Counted from the first letter of the stretch, positions 53,674-63,179 are shown. The stretch: DNA of 64,000 bases from CAIWHR01 sp963734085 (GCA_963734085.1 CAVTFT010000011.1:1-64000); one strand, 5' to 3'. A program made the numbers and translations. Notes: generated from the letters alone by a model not told the origin.

Positions 53674-55203
53674 ATGGCCATCTCTGTCACCCCTGATCAA
53701 TTATCCGCATCACCACCGGCGCCGCGGGTTGCCGCGAGCGTCGTCAAGCCGCCGCACATCTCGTGGAAGGCGCTCGCGCCGCTCGGCGTTGCCGCCGCCA
53801 TCGCGCTCACGCCCACGCCGGACGGCCTCGCGCCGTACGCGTGGTACTACTTCGCGATTTTCGCGGGCGTCATCGTCGCGCTGATGCTGGAGCCGCTGCC
53901 AGGCGCCGCGATCGGCGTCATCGGCGTCACGCTCGCGACGCTGCTCGCGCCCTGGGTGCTCTACAGTCCGGCGGAGCTTGCGAAGCCCGGGTTCACTCCG
54001 GCGAATGCGGCGCTCGGCTGGGCGCTGTCCGGATTCGCCAACAGCACCGTGTGGCTGATCTTCGCCGCGTTCATGTTCGCGCTGGGTTACGACCGCACGG
54101 GCCTGGGTCGTCGCATCTCGCTCGTCCTCGTGAAGGCGATGGGCCGCCGCACGCTGACGCTGGGTTATGCGGTGACGTTCGCCGACGTCGTGCTGTCACC
54201 GTTCACGCCGTCGAATACCGCGCGCTCCGGCGGCACGATCTTTCCGGTGATCAAGAACCTGCCGCCGCTCTATGGCTCCCTGCCGAACGATCCGTCGTCA
54301 CGGCGCATCGGCAGCTATCTGATGTGGACCGCGATCGCCGCGACGTGCGTGACGAGTTCGATGTTCGTCACCGCGCTCGCACCGAATCTGCTCGCGCTCG
54401 AGTTTGCGCGCAAGATCGCCAAGGTCGACATCTCATGGACGCAGTGGTTCGTCGCCTATGCGCCGGTCGGCATCGCGCTCGTGCTGCTGACACCGCTCCT
54501 CGTCTACTGGATCTACCCGCCGGAAGTGAAGGAGGGCAAGGAAGTGCCGGCCTGGGCGGCGAAGGAGCTTGACACGATGGGCGCGATCACGCGCCGCGAG
54601 CTGATCCTCGCGGGGCTCGTCGTCGTCGCGCTTGCGCTGTGGATCTTCGGCGACAAGTGGGTCAACGCGACGACGGTCGCGCTGCTGGTCATTTCGCTGA
54701 TGCTCGTTACCGGCATCGTTTCCTGGGGCGAAATGCTGGAGAACAAGCAGGCCTGGAACACGCTCGTGTGGTTCGCCACGCTGGTCGCGCTCGCCGACGG
54801 GTTGAACCGGGTCGGTTTCGTCAAGTGGTTCGCCGACGCGGTGGCCGCGCACATGAACGGCGTTTCGCCGATGGTGGCGCTGGTGGTGTTGGTTGCGCTC
54901 TTCTTCTTCACCCATTACCTGTTCGCCAGCATCACCGCTCACGCGACGGCGCTGTTGCCCGTGATGCTCGCCGTCGGAGCAACGATTCCCGGAATGGACA
55001 TGACGCTCTTCGTGACGCTGCTGGTGCTGACGCTCGGCATCATGGGGATCCTGACGCCGTATGCGACGGGGCCAAGCCCGATCTATTACGGCAGCGGCTA
55101 CATCGCGAGCCGCGACTACTGGCGGCTGGGGCTCATCTTCGGCGTGATCTTCATCGCCGCGCTTATCGTCATCACCGTCCCCTGGCTCGCGCTGATCAGG
55201 TGA
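53674..55203 (+). CDS. DASS (SLC13) family di- or tricarboxylate transporter
   Basis: A 509-residue permease of the DASS family. SNTARSGGTIFPVIKNL and the second-half SITAHATALLPVMLAV are the substrate and Na+ hairpin motifs; with ATGPSPIYYGSGYI at the end they resemble plastid-type 2-oxoglutarate/malate translocators and bacterial CitT. The ATG at 53674 is chosen for GGAGG six bases upstream; an in-frame extension begins in the 284-bp divergent gap from panE (53390-53673), in which no clear promoter was seen. Confidence 0.9.
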   Translation: MAISVTPDQLSASPPAPRVAASVVKPPHISWKALAPLGVAAAIALTPTPDGLAPYAWYYFAIFAGVIVALMLEPLPGAAIGVIGVTLATLLAPWVLYSPAELAKPGFTPANAALGWALSGFANSTVWLIFAAFMFALGYDRTGLGRRISLVLVKAMGRRTLTLGYAVTFADVVLSPFTPSNTARSGGTIFPVIKNLPPLYGSLPNDPSSRRIGSYLMWTAIAATCVTSSMFVTALAPNLLALEFARKIAKVDISWTQWFVAYAPVGIALVLLTPLLVYWIYPPEVKEGKEVPAWAAKELDTMGAITRRELILAGLVVVALALWIFGDKWVNATTVALLVISLMLVTGIVSWGEMLENKQAWNTLVWFATLVALADGLNRVGFVKWFADAVAAHMNGVSPMVALVVLVALFFFTHYLFASITAHATALLPVMLAVGATIPGMDMTLFVTLLVLTLGIMGILTPYATGPSPIYYGSGYIASRDYWRLGLIFGVIFIAALIVITVPWLALIR

Positions 55204-55289
55204 GACGGTCGGACACGCCCGCGCCGTACATCGCGGCGCGGGCTCATGTCTGCCAAGTGCCCTGAACGCCGATAAACTCCGGTCCAGCC

Positions 55290-55958
55290 ATGCTTCGCCG
55301 CACGCTGATTGCCGTGTTGCCATTTGTCGCCACGATCCCGTTGGCGTACGGGGCGGGGGAGGCTCTTGTTTGTCCAGTGGAAAATACGGCGACGGCAGCC
55401 ATCGCACGCGACACCTCCGGTGAGCTCTTCACCCGACCGGAATCGAGCGTGCCAGCCGCGAAGCGAACTGTGCGCGGGCTCTACCTTACCGCGCGGGATG
55501 CATACGAGATGGTGAGCGAGGCGCCGGAAAAGGTCCTGTTCATCGACGTGCGCACGCGCGGCGAGCTGCAATTCATCGGTATGCCGACGCTGGTCGACGC
55601 GCACGTGCCCTTCCTCGTCGAGACTTCGCCGCCGCAATGGGACGATGCGAGCTCAACGTTCAAGCTCGTCCTCAACTCGAAGTTCGAAGAAGACGTCGGC
55701 AAACGCCTTGCTGGAAAAGGACTCGCGCGCGACGACTCCGTGATTGTGATATGCCAGAGCGGCCTGCGTGCCGCCCGCGCGGCCAACGCGCTGACGCAGG
55801 CCGGCTACACGAAGGTTTACACGACGATCGACGGGTTCGAGGGTGATCCGGTCGCGGACGGGCCGCACAAGGGCGAGCGGCTCGTCAACGGCTGGCGCAA
55901 TGCCGGCCTGCCGTGGACCGCGAAGCTCGACCGCGCGAAGATGTACGGTTTCGACTGA
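55290..55958 (+). CDS. Exported rhodanese-like protein
   Basis: A 222-residue protein with a signal peptide (RTLIAVLPFVATIPLAYGAG, with likely cleavage soon after) and one rhodanese domain. VLFIDVRTRGELQFIG is the entry strand, and VIVICQSGLRAARAANAL has the active-site cysteine and CXXGXR loop. The end WRNAGLPWTAKL is typical. It is predicted to act in the periplasm on sulfane sulfur or as a redox carrier; the substrate is unknown. It is transcribed alone. Confidence 0.87.
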   Translation: MLRRTLIAVLPFVATIPLAYGAGEALVCPVENTATAAIARDTSGELFTRPESSVPAAKRTVRGLYLTARDAYEMVSEAPEKVLFIDVRTRGELQFIGMPTLVDAHVPFLVETSPPQWDDASSTFKLVLNSKFEEDVGKRLAGKGLARDDSVIVICQSGLRAARAANALTQAGYTKVYTTIDGFEGDPVADGPHKGERLVNGWRNAGLPWTAKLDRAKMYGFD

Positions 55959-56119
55959 GCGCAGTCCTCCCATCGCGTTGCAACGTGGTACTGCCCGCCG
56001 CCCCGGCGCAGAGCGAGAGCGCGCCAATGGCGATCGCGAGAACGGCGAGCCCTTGCCCGGGGGCGCATCCGGCATGGTGCGGAAATTTCATTGGCAACTC
56101 CGGCGGCGATCCTGTTTGT

Positions 56120-57061
56120 TCATGCCAGGCGCGGTCGCTGGGCTCGGCACGACTCGATCAGCGCCTCGATCCGCGCGTCCTTCTCCTCCCAGAGCGCTTG
56201 GAGCCAGCGCTGGAACGTCTTCCGGTACTTCGGGTCGCGGGCGTAGTCGGCGCTGCGGAATTCGGATGGAATGGCCATGCGTTGCGTGCGCACGACGACC
56301 CTATGCACGTTGCCACACAGAAACTGCCAGAACGTGGGAACGCCCTCAGGATAGACGATCGTCACGTCGAGCAGCGAGTCGAACTTGTCCCCAAGCACAC
56401 CCAGCGCCAGCGCCAGGGCGCCGGCCCGCGGCTTGAGGAGGTGGCGATACGGCGAATGCTGCGACCGGTGTTTGGCGGCGGTGAAGCGCGTGCCTTCCGG
56501 GAAGTTCATCACGCTTGTAGGGACCAGCGCGAACTTTTCACAGGCCCGGCGCGTCGCGGCGATGTCGTCGAACCGCTTTTCGGGATGTCGTCTGAGATAG
56601 ACGTCGGAATGCCGGCGCATGAAGGGGAAGTCGAGCGCCCACCATGCGAGGCCGATGACTGGCACGTAGATCAACTGCCGCTTCAGGAAGAATTTGAGGA
56701 GCGGAATCCGGCCGTTCAGCAGATGTTGCAGGACCAGGATGTCGACCCACGACTGGTGATTGCAGTTGACCATGTACCAGCCGCGGTAGGCGATACCGTC
56801 GAGCCCGGCGACGTCCCATTCGATGCGCTGGGTGAGCCGCATCCACGTGCTGTTGCCGGCGACCCAATGCGTGGCGAGCGCGTTCAGGATCCGGTCGACG
56901 GCGGCGCGCACGGCCGTCGCCGGCACGACCAGCTTCACGAGCGCGAACAGGAACAGCACGGCGCACCAGAACAACGTGTTCAGCACCAGCAGCGAAACCG
57001 CGACGACACCACGTGCGAACGGAGGAAGGAAGGCGAGCATGGAACGGCGAATGCGGCGCAT
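56120..57061 (-). CDS. Lysophospholipid acyltransferase family protein (YihG-like)
   Basis: A 313-residue membrane-anchored acyltransferase. Two N-terminal helices (VVAVSLLVLNTLFWCAVLFLFALV) precede the HX4D motif in NCNHQSWVDILVL and the substrate motif MNFPEGTRF. E. coli YihG and YihF-neighbour proteins of this kind acylate lysophosphatidic acid in vivo. The start is uncertain: ATG 57061 and ATG 57040 (MLAFLPPFARG) are both possible, neither with a strong ribosome site. Confidence 0.85.
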   Translation of the reverse strand: MRRIRRSMLAFLPPFARGVVAVSLLVLNTLFWCAVLFLFALVKLVVPATAVRAAVDRILNALATHWVAGNSTWMRLTQRIEWDVAGLDGIAYRGWYMVNCNHQSWVDILVLQHLLNGRIPLLKFFLKRQLIYVPVIGLAWWALDFPFMRRHSDVYLRRHPEKRFDDIAATRRACEKFALVPTSVMNFPEGTRFTAAKHRSQHSPYRHLLKPRAGALALALGVLGDKFDSLLDVTIVYPEGVPTFWQFLCGNVHRVVVRTQRMAIPSEFRSADYARDPKYRKTFQRWLQALWEEKDARIEALIESCRAQRPRLA

Positions 57062-57115
57062 GTGCTCGGCAGCCGGACGACCGCGCACGCGGAAACACGC
57101 GCCTGCCGATCGCTG

Positions 57116-57157
57116 AGCCTACTGTGCGCAACGTGCCGCCGCGTTGACTTCGATCAA
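57116..57157 (-). promoter_or_regulatory. Possible FNR-type box between the acyltransferase gene and putA
   Basis: TTGAC-TTCG-ATCAA at 57144-57157 has two good half-sites. On the minus strand a weak -10-like TAGGCT (57116-57121) lies 32 bp away, the same spacing as at the other boxes, so the acyltransferase gene is the likelier target; no hexamer fits for putA. Binding at this site is unproven and the match could be chance. Confidence 0.35.
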
Positions 57158-57322
57158 GCCTGAGCAGGCCAAGCGGGAGCCCGCTCGAACGCCTTCGGGT
57201 AGCGGGCAGCCGCAGCGCCCGTGTCCGGGCCTGGGGCTGCCGGTTCGCGGCCGCTCGCCTGAGCTAGAATCGCTCGCCTGCGTCGAACCGGATTGCGGAG
57301 CGGCGCTGGCCTGCCGTCTGTC

Positions 57323-60300
57323 ATGATCACCCCTCCCAACGCCGGTACCGCATTCGACTTCGGCCTCGCCGGGAATCGCGCGGCCGCGGATCCGGACCTT
57401 GCCCTACTCCGGTGCCGGATCGCGGAGGCCTATCGCGCCGATGAAGCCGCGACGGTGCGTGCGCTGATCGATGAGGCACGTCTCGCACCGCGAGCGCTCG
57501 ACGCAACGCAGAAGCTCGCGCTGACGCTTGCCGAAGCCGTCCGGGCCGAGCGCTCGACGGCCGGCGGCGTCGACGCGCTGATGCTCGAGTTCTCGCTCGA
57601 CAGCCGCGAGGGCGTTGCGCTGATGTGTCTCGCCGAGGCGCTGCTGCGCATCCCCGATGCGGCGACGCGCGACCGGCTGATCCGCGACAAGATCGCCGGC
57701 GGCGACTGGCGAGCGCACGTCGGCGTATCGCCGTCGCTGTTTGTCAACGCCGCGGCGTGGGGATTGCTGGTAACCGGCAAGCTCGTCGACTCGCGCAGTG
57801 AGGGCGCGCTGGAGCAGGCGCTCGGCTCGCTCCTGCGCAAGGGCGGCGAGCCGCTGATCCGCAAGGGCGTCGACCTCGCGATGCGATTGCTCGGGCGCCA
57901 GTTCGTAACGGGCCGGACGATCGACGAGGCGCTCGCCAATGCGCGCGAACGCGAGGCGCGCGGCTACACGTTCTCGTTCGACATGCTTGGGGAGGCAGCG
58001 CTGACTGCCATCGATGCACAGCGTTACGTCGACGACTACGAGCGGGCGATCGATGCGATCGGACACGTTGCGGCAGGTCGCGGCGTGGCCGCGGGTCCCG
58101 GCATCTCGGTCAAGCTCTCGGCGCTGCATCCACGCTACTGCCGCGCACAGCGCGACCGTATCGAGGCCGAGCTGTGGCCACGCGTTGCGGCTCTGGCCCG
58201 GCGTGCGAAACGGCACGGCATCGGCTTCAACATCGACGCCGAGGAAGCCGACCGCCTCGATCTTTCGCTGGATCTCCTCGAGCGCCTCACGAGCGATCCC
58301 GATCTTGCCGGCTGGGACGGTCTCGGGTTCGTGGTCCAGTGCTACCAGAAGCGCGCGCGGCCTGCGATCGACTGGCTCGTCGCGTTGGCGCGGCGGAAAA
58401 AACGCCGGCTGATGCTGCGGCTCGTCAAGGGTGCGTACTGGGACAGCGAGATCAAGCGCGCGCAGATCGACGGCCTCGCCGGCTATCCGGTGTTCACGCG
58501 CAAGGGGCACACCGACGTCGCCTATCTCGCCTGCGCGAAGGCGATGCTCGCTGCATCCGACGTCGTCTATCCGCAGTTCGCGACGCACAACGCGTTTACG
58601 ATCGCCGCGGTGCACACGCTCGCCGGCGATGCGCGCTACGAATTCCAGTGCCTGCACGGGATGGGCGAATCGATCTATGATCACGTGGTCGGCGCGGACA
58701 AGCTCGATTGCGCGTGCCGTATCTACGCGCCGGTCGGCTCGCACGAGACGCTGCTCGCGTACCTCGTCCGGCGGTTGCTGGAGAACGGCGCCAACAGCTC
58801 GTTCGTCAACCGGATCGTCGATCCGGGTGTGGACCTCGCGACGCTCGTCGCCGATCCGGTCGCGGCCGCAGAGAAGACGCGTGGCGCGCCGCACGCGAAC
58901 CTCCCGGCGCCCTCGGCGTTCATTCCCGGCCGCATCAATTCGCAGGGCCTCGATCTCGCCGACGACGCCGTGCTGCGGCCGCTCGCCGTGGCGCTCGACG
59001 CGACGCTCGCGCCGCGGACGGCGGTGCCGCTCGTCGCTGCCGCGGACGCGAAAGGCGAACGGCCGGCCATCACGATCACGAATCCGGCCGATCGCGACGA
59101 CCGGGTCGGCATCGTGCTCGAAGCTACACCGGCCGATGTCGCGCGCGCAGTGGCGGATGCCGTCGCCGAGGGTGCGCTATGGTCGCGGATGCCCGCCGCG
59201 GAACGCGCGGCGTGCCTCGAGCGCGCCGCGGACTTCTTCGAAACCGAGCGTGCGACGTTTCTCTCGCTCGCGGTGCGCGAGGCCGGCAAGACGTTCGGCA
59301 ACGCGGTTGCCGAAGTGCGCGAGGCGGTCGATTTCCTGCGCTACTACGCGGCGCAGGCGCGCGCGGAATTCGACGCGCCGGGTGTCGCGCCGCGCGGGCC
59401 GATTGTCGCGATCGCGCCGTGGAATTTTCCGCTGGCGATCTTCACGGGCGAGGTTGCTGCCGCGCTCGCCGCCGGCAATCCGGTGCTCGCGAAGCCCGCC
59501 GAGCAAACGCCGCTGATCGCGCACGAGGCGGTGCAAATCCTGCATCGCGCCGGCGTGCCCCCCGCGGCGCTGCAATTTCTGCCTGGTCGTGGCGAGACCG
59601 TAGGCACCGCGCTCGTCGCCGATCCGCGGATCGCCGGCGTCATCTTCACGGGCTCGACCGAGGTCGCGCGGCTCATCTACCGGCAGCTCGCCACGCGCGA
59701 CGACGATCCCGTGCTGATCGCGGAGACAGGCGGCCAGAACGCGATGATCGTCGACAGCTCCGCACTGCCCGAGCAGGTCATCGCCGATGTCCTCACGTCC
59801 GCGTACGACAGCGCCGGTCAGCGCTGCTCGGCGCTGCGCGTGCTCTGCGTGCAGGACGACATCGCCGATCACGTGCTCGCGATGCTGAAAGGCGCGATGC
59901 GCGAGCTCTCGATCGGCGATCCGCGGCGGCTCGCGACCGACGTCGGTCCCGTCATCGACGCCGAGGCAAGGAAGACGCTGCAGGCGCACGTCGAGCGGAT
60001 GCGCGCGAAAGCATTCCCGACCTTCGAGCTGCCGCTGCCGCCGTCGTGCGCGCGCGGCACGTTTGTTGCGCCGACATTGATCGAGTTGCCCGGCATCGAT
60101 GCGCTCGAAGAGCTGAGACGCGAGGTCTTCGGTCCCGTTCTGCACGTCGTGCGCTGGCATCGCGACGATCTGCAGGTGCTGATCACGAAAGTCAACGCGC
60201 TGGGGTATGGGCTTACGCACGGCATCCACACCCGGATCGACGAAACCATCGGCGAGATCCTCGATCGCGTGCGCGCCGGCAACGTGTACGTCAACCGCAA

Positions 60301-60874
60301 CATGATCGGCGCGGTCGTTGGCGTGCAGCCGTTCGGGGGCCACGGACTGTCCGGCACCGGACCGAAAGCCGGGGGGCCGCTTTATCTGCGCCGGCTCGTG
60401 CGCGGCGCGGCGACGCTCGTCGCCCCGGGCGCACCCCTCGCATTGCCCGGTCCGACCGGCGAGGCGAACACGCTCGAATTCCATCCGCGCGGCGTCGTCG
60501 CCTGTATCGCCGACGACGAGCGCGCGCTCGCCGCACAAGTGAGAGCCGCTCGCGTGACGGGCAACACGCCGCTGGTGGTGCGCGGTGGACGCGGGCAGCG
60601 CGCAAGCGACGGTTTCGAGGGCGCCGGCCCCGTCCGCTACGCCGACGCGCTCGATCCGGGTGCAGTCGATGCCGTCCTGCTCGACGCCGATGTGGGCCGA
60701 GGGCGGCGCATGCGCGACGCGCTCGCGGCGGCGGATGGAAAGATCGTTCCGGTCATCGTCCCCGAGGGCGACGGCACGTACGATCCCGCGCGTCTCGTCA
60801 TCGAGCGAACGGTCACCGTCAACACCGCGGCGGCGGGAGGCAACGCCGCGTTGCTGTCGCTTTCCGAGGACTAG
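57323..60874 (+). CDS. putA: Bifunctional proline dehydrogenase / P5C dehydrogenase PutA
   Basis: A 1183-residue enzyme oxidising proline to glutamate. The proline dehydrogenase barrel includes RLMLRLVKGAYWDSEIKRAQ (about residues 360-380). The aldehyde dehydrogenase part has APWNFPLAIFTGEVAAALAA, ETGGQNAMIVDSSA and the catalytic cysteine in SAGQRCSALRVL. A C-terminal domain of about 150 residues follows, as in long PutA types. There is no N-terminal ribbon-helix-helix, so this PutA should not repress its own gene. The ATG at 57323 is preferred over an upstream TTG. The TAG stop lies inside the terminal repeat of the element at 60871-61143. Confidence 0.95.
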   Translation: MITPPNAGTAFDFGLAGNRAAADPDLALLRCRIAEAYRADEAATVRALIDEARLAPRALDATQKLALTLAEAVRAERSTAGGVDALMLEFSLDSREGVALMCLAEALLRIPDAATRDRLIRDKIAGGDWRAHVGVSPSLFVNAAAWGLLVTGKLVDSRSEGALEQALGSLLRKGGEPLIRKGVDLAMRLLGRQFVTGRTIDEALANAREREARGYTFSFDMLGEAALTAIDAQRYVDDYERAIDAIGHVAAGRGVAAGPGISVKLSALHPRYCRAQRDRIEAELWPRVAALARRAKRHGIGFNIDAEEADRLDLSLDLLERLTSDPDLAGWDGLGFVVQCYQKRARPAIDWLVALARRKKRRLMLRLVKGAYWDSEIKRAQIDGLAGYPVFTRKGHTDVAYLACAKAMLAASDVVYPQFATHNAFTIAAVHTLAGDARYEFQCLHGMGESIYDHVVGADKLDCACRIYAPVGSHETLLAYLVRRLLENGANSSFVNRIVDPGVDLATLVADPVAAAEKTRGAPHANLPAPSAFIPGRINSQGLDLADDAVLRPLAVALDATLAPRTAVPLVAAADAKGERPAITITNPADRDDRVGIVLEATPADVARAVADAVAEGALWSRMPAAERAACLERAADFFETERATFLSLAVREAGKTFGNAVAEVREAVDFLRYYAAQARAEFDAPGVAPRGPIVAIAPWNFPLAIFTGEVAAALAAGNPVLAKPAEQTPLIAHEAVQILHRAGVPPAALQFLPGRGETVGTALVADPRIAGVIFTGSTEVARLIYRQLATRDDDPVLIAETGGQNAMIVDSSALPEQVIADVLTSAYDSAGQRCSALRVLCVQDDIADHVLAMLKGAMRELSIGDPRRLATDVGPVIDAEARKTLQAHVERMRAKAFPTFELPLPPSCARGTFVAPTLIELPGIDALEELRREVFGPVLHVVRWHRDDLQVLITKVNALGYGLTHGIHTRIDETIGEILDRVRAGNVYVNRNMIGAVVGVQPFGGHGLSGTGPKAGGPLYLRRLVRGAATLVAPGAPLALPGPTGEANTLEFHPRGVVACIADDERALAAQVRAARVTGNTPLVVRGGRGQRASDGFEGAGPVRYADALDPGAVDAVLLDADVGRGRRMRDALAAADGKIVPVIVPEGDGTYDPARLVIERTVTVNTAAAGGNAALLSLSED

Positions 60875-61143
60875 GGCCTGTTAACGCTATGGACGCAAAC
60901 GCGAACGGATGGCCTGGGGCGCCAATCAAGGCGGCCGACGAAGCGAAGACCGGGCGTCTTCGCGAGGAGAACAGCGCCGAGTGGCGTCCCAGGACGGCCG
61001 TTCCCTTCGGGTTGCTGCCGAAAACGCTCATCGCTGTGTTGCGAAGTCTCGCCAGGCATCTCGCCTGCCTTCGTCTTCGCGCCTTGCGCTGGGCGTTTTC
61101 GGTCGTGCAACGCGTATGTGTCCATAGCGCTAACAGGCCCTAG
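60871..61143. mobile_element. MITE-like element with 32-bp terminal inverted repeats
   Basis: Left end CTAGGGCCTGTTAACGCTAT (60871-60890, continuing GGACGCAAACGC) and the reverse complement of the right end (61112-61143) match at 29 of 32 positions; the right end reads CTAGGGCCTGTTAGCGCTAT outward. The 273-bp element has no transposase and no convincing gene. CTAG at both tips is palindromic, so a target duplication cannot be told from the repeat. It was probably moved by a transposase encoded elsewhere. It contains the putA stop and a possible GTG start for the next gene. Confidence 0.85.
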
Positions 61144-61150
61144 GCGCCGC

Positions 61151-62101
61151 GTGCGCCATTTCGACGCTGCCGCGATCCGCGAGCGTCTGCCGTGGCCGCG
61201 GATGCTCGCTGCCCTCGAGGCGATGCTGAACGAGAGCGTCGCCGCGCCGCTTCGCGCAAATCACACGATCGACGTGCCGCGTGGCGCGGCAGCGACGCTG
61301 CTCCTGATGCCGGCGTGGCGCACGGGAAAGCGTATCGGCGTCAAGCTCGTCACCGTGTTTCCCGGCAACCGCGAACGCGGGGAACGTGCGGTCAACGCGG
61401 TGTACGCGCTGTTCGACGCAACGAGCGGCGTGCCGCTCGCGCTTTTCGACGGCGACGAAATCACGGCGCGGCGCACCGCGGGTGCATCGGCGTACGCGGC
61501 GCGGTTCCTCGCGCGGCGCGATGCGGCCCACCTCGTCATGGTTGGCGCCGGACGCCAGGCGCGCGGCCTGGTCGACGCGCACTGCCACGTTCGGCCGATC
61601 AAGCACGTGAGTCTCTGGAGCCGCACGCCCGAGCACGCCGACGCTACCGCCCGGGCGATGGCGCAAGACGGCTTGCCGGTTGCCGCCGTCGCCGATCTCG
61701 AAGCGGCGGTGCGCACGGCCGACGTCGTCTGCTGCGCGACGCTCGCGACCACGCCGCTGGTTCGCGGCGAATGGCTCCGGCCCGGTGTGCACCTGGACCT
61801 CGTCGGCGCCTTCCGCCCGCAGATGCGCGAGACGGACGACGCGGCAGTCGCGCGCGCCGACGTCATCGCCGTCGACGATCGCGCCGCGGCGCTGGCCGAA
61901 GGCGGGGATCTCGTGCAGGCGCTCGCGAGCGGCGCAATCTCGCCCGCGCGCATCGTCGCCGAATTGCGGGATTTCGCACGCGGAATTCACCCGGGTCGCA
62001 CGCGCGATGACGAGATCACCGTCTTCAAGTCGGTCGGCTTCGCGCTCGAAGATCTCGCCGCTGCGGAGGCGGTGGTCGACGGCAGCGCCGACGCTCCTTG
62101 A
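61151..62101 (+). CDS. Ornithine cyclodeaminase / mu-crystallin family protein
   Basis: A 316-residue NAD(P)-binding protein. RHFDAAAIRERLPWPRML at the N-terminus, FPGNRERGERAVNAVYALFDATSG and GDEITARRTAGASAYAA in the first half, and VMVGAGRQARGLVDAHCHVRP as the dinucleotide fold fit the family, which includes ornithine cyclodeaminase, alanine dehydrogenase and ketimine reductase. Next to putA a role in proline or ornithine metabolism is plausible. The start is unsure: GTG 61151 matches the family N-terminus, and GTG 61118 lies inside the MITE repeat. Confidence 0.88.
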   Translation: MRHFDAAAIRERLPWPRMLAALEAMLNESVAAPLRANHTIDVPRGAAATLLLMPAWRTGKRIGVKLVTVFPGNRERGERAVNAVYALFDATSGVPLALFDGDEITARRTAGASAYAARFLARRDAAHLVMVGAGRQARGLVDAHCHVRPIKHVSLWSRTPEHADATARAMAQDGLPVAAVADLEAAVRTADVVCCATLATTPLVRGEWLRPGVHLDLVGAFRPQMRETDDAAVARADVIAVDDRAAALAEGGDLVQALASGAISPARIVAELRDFARGIHPGRTRDDEITVFKSVGFALEDLAAAEAVVDGSADAP

Positions 62102-62832
62102 TGCCGCATCACGCGAAGCTCCGCGCGCGGGCGCAGGCCGCGATTCCGGACACGCCCGTGACCGTCGAAACGCGGGCATTGGCGCTGGACCCCGCGACTT
62201 ACGTTCACGCGATCGGTGCCGGCTGGTTGCTGATCGCCGCGTCCGGCGATCTCGCGTGCGTCTTCGGCATCGCCGATCCGGTCGCCGTCGACACGATCCT
62301 CGATGTCGCCGGGTTCGATGGCGACCTGCTGCTTCCCGCGACGACGGAGGACGTCCCGCCGTCCCTGCCGGCCCGCTGGTCAGGCGAGCGGGCGCGGATT
62401 TTCACGCGGGGAGTCACAGCGTTTCAGCTGAGCTCCTCCGCGACCGTAACCGCCAGCCGCATCACCGTGCGTCGACTGACGGCACGCGACGCGCTCACCC
62501 ATTTGCCGCCGGACCTGCGGGTCGAAATCGACAAAGCGCGCGCGACGCGCGACGTGTACGCGGCGTGGAAGGATGGCTTGCCGGCGAGCTTCGCCTACGT
62601 GGCGCACGAAACGGAACGGCACGGCGATCTTTCGATCGACACGCTCGAAGCCTTTCGTCGACGTGGATTGGCCGTGGCGGCGCTGCGCCCGGTGATGGCG
62701 GATCTGATCTCGCGCGGCAAGCACCCGGTCTGGGGTGCGATCGAGAGCAACACGGCCTCGCTCGCGCTCTCGCGAGCGATCGGACTCACGGAGCCTGCAG
62801 GAACACTCTGGGTCGCGACGCGTGCGGACTAA
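62101..62832 (+). CDS. GNAT-family N-acetyltransferase
   Basis: A 243-residue protein. The C-terminal part (about residues 120-240) has the GNAT fold: SIDTLEAFRRRGLAVAALRPVMADLI is the acetyl-CoA loop, although the usual Q/RxxGxG/A is only loosely kept (RRRGLA), and VWGAIESNTASLALSRAIGL is the last motif. The N-terminal half is not recognised. The ATG shares a base with the previous stop, so it is translationally coupled to the cyclodeaminase-like gene. The substrate is unknown. Confidence 0.75.
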   Translation: MPHHAKLRARAQAAIPDTPVTVETRALALDPATYVHAIGAGWLLIAASGDLACVFGIADPVAVDTILDVAGFDGDLLLPATTEDVPPSLPARWSGERARIFTRGVTAFQLSSSATVTASRITVRRLTARDALTHLPPDLRVEIDKARATRDVYAAWKDGLPASFAYVAHETERHGDLSIDTLEAFRRRGLAVAALRPVMADLISRGKHPVWGAIESNTASLALSRAIGLTEPAGTLWVATRAD

Positions 62833-62903
62833 GGCCCGTTAACCCGCCCTATTCCGTGGCGGCGAGACGTGATCTGCGACCGAGCCGCGCGCACCTGAGC
62901 GGC

Positions 62904-63089
62904 TCAAAGCGTCGACGTGCGGTCCATGTGGTGGTGCGCTTCGTACTCTTCGATCAGCGCGACCAGCTCGTCGAAGCGCCGGCCGGCGGGCGTATCGGGG
63001 TCGGTCGCCATCAGGTCTTCGAGCTCGTCCAATGCCGCGAGATACGCGGATTCGGTGTCGAGTCGGCCGGGGTCGAGCAGGTGCGCCAT
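62904..63089 (-). CDS. Small HigA-N-terminus-like protein, no toxin partner
   Basis: A 61-residue acidic protein. SAYLAALDELEDLMATDPDT followed by PAGRRFDELVALIEEYEAHH resembles the N-terminal segment of HigA-type antitoxins (a pattern like EALMDAEPGTPEGDRLDLLATLVEAYE). The helix-turn-helix that should follow is missing and the frame ends right after HHHMDRTSTL. GGAGG lies five bases before the ATG, so it is probably expressed. No HigB-like gene is adjacent. It may be a decayed antitoxin or a member of a short stand-alone family. Confidence 0.6.
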   Translation of the reverse strand: MAHLLDPGRLDTESAYLAALDELEDLMATDPDTPAGRRFDELVALIEEYEAHHHMDRTSTL

Positions 63090-63179
63090 CGTGTCCTCCG
63101 CCAGGTGTGCGAGCGGCCATGATCGGCGCGACGCCGCTCATTGGCTATCGGACGGATGGATGAGGCGGCGGCGCCGGAG

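Noticed and set aside
58708..61143. A long plus-strand open frame overlapping putA in another frame
   Set aside because: The translation is almost all arginine, alanine and glycine, whereas the putA frame has clear catalytic motifs.
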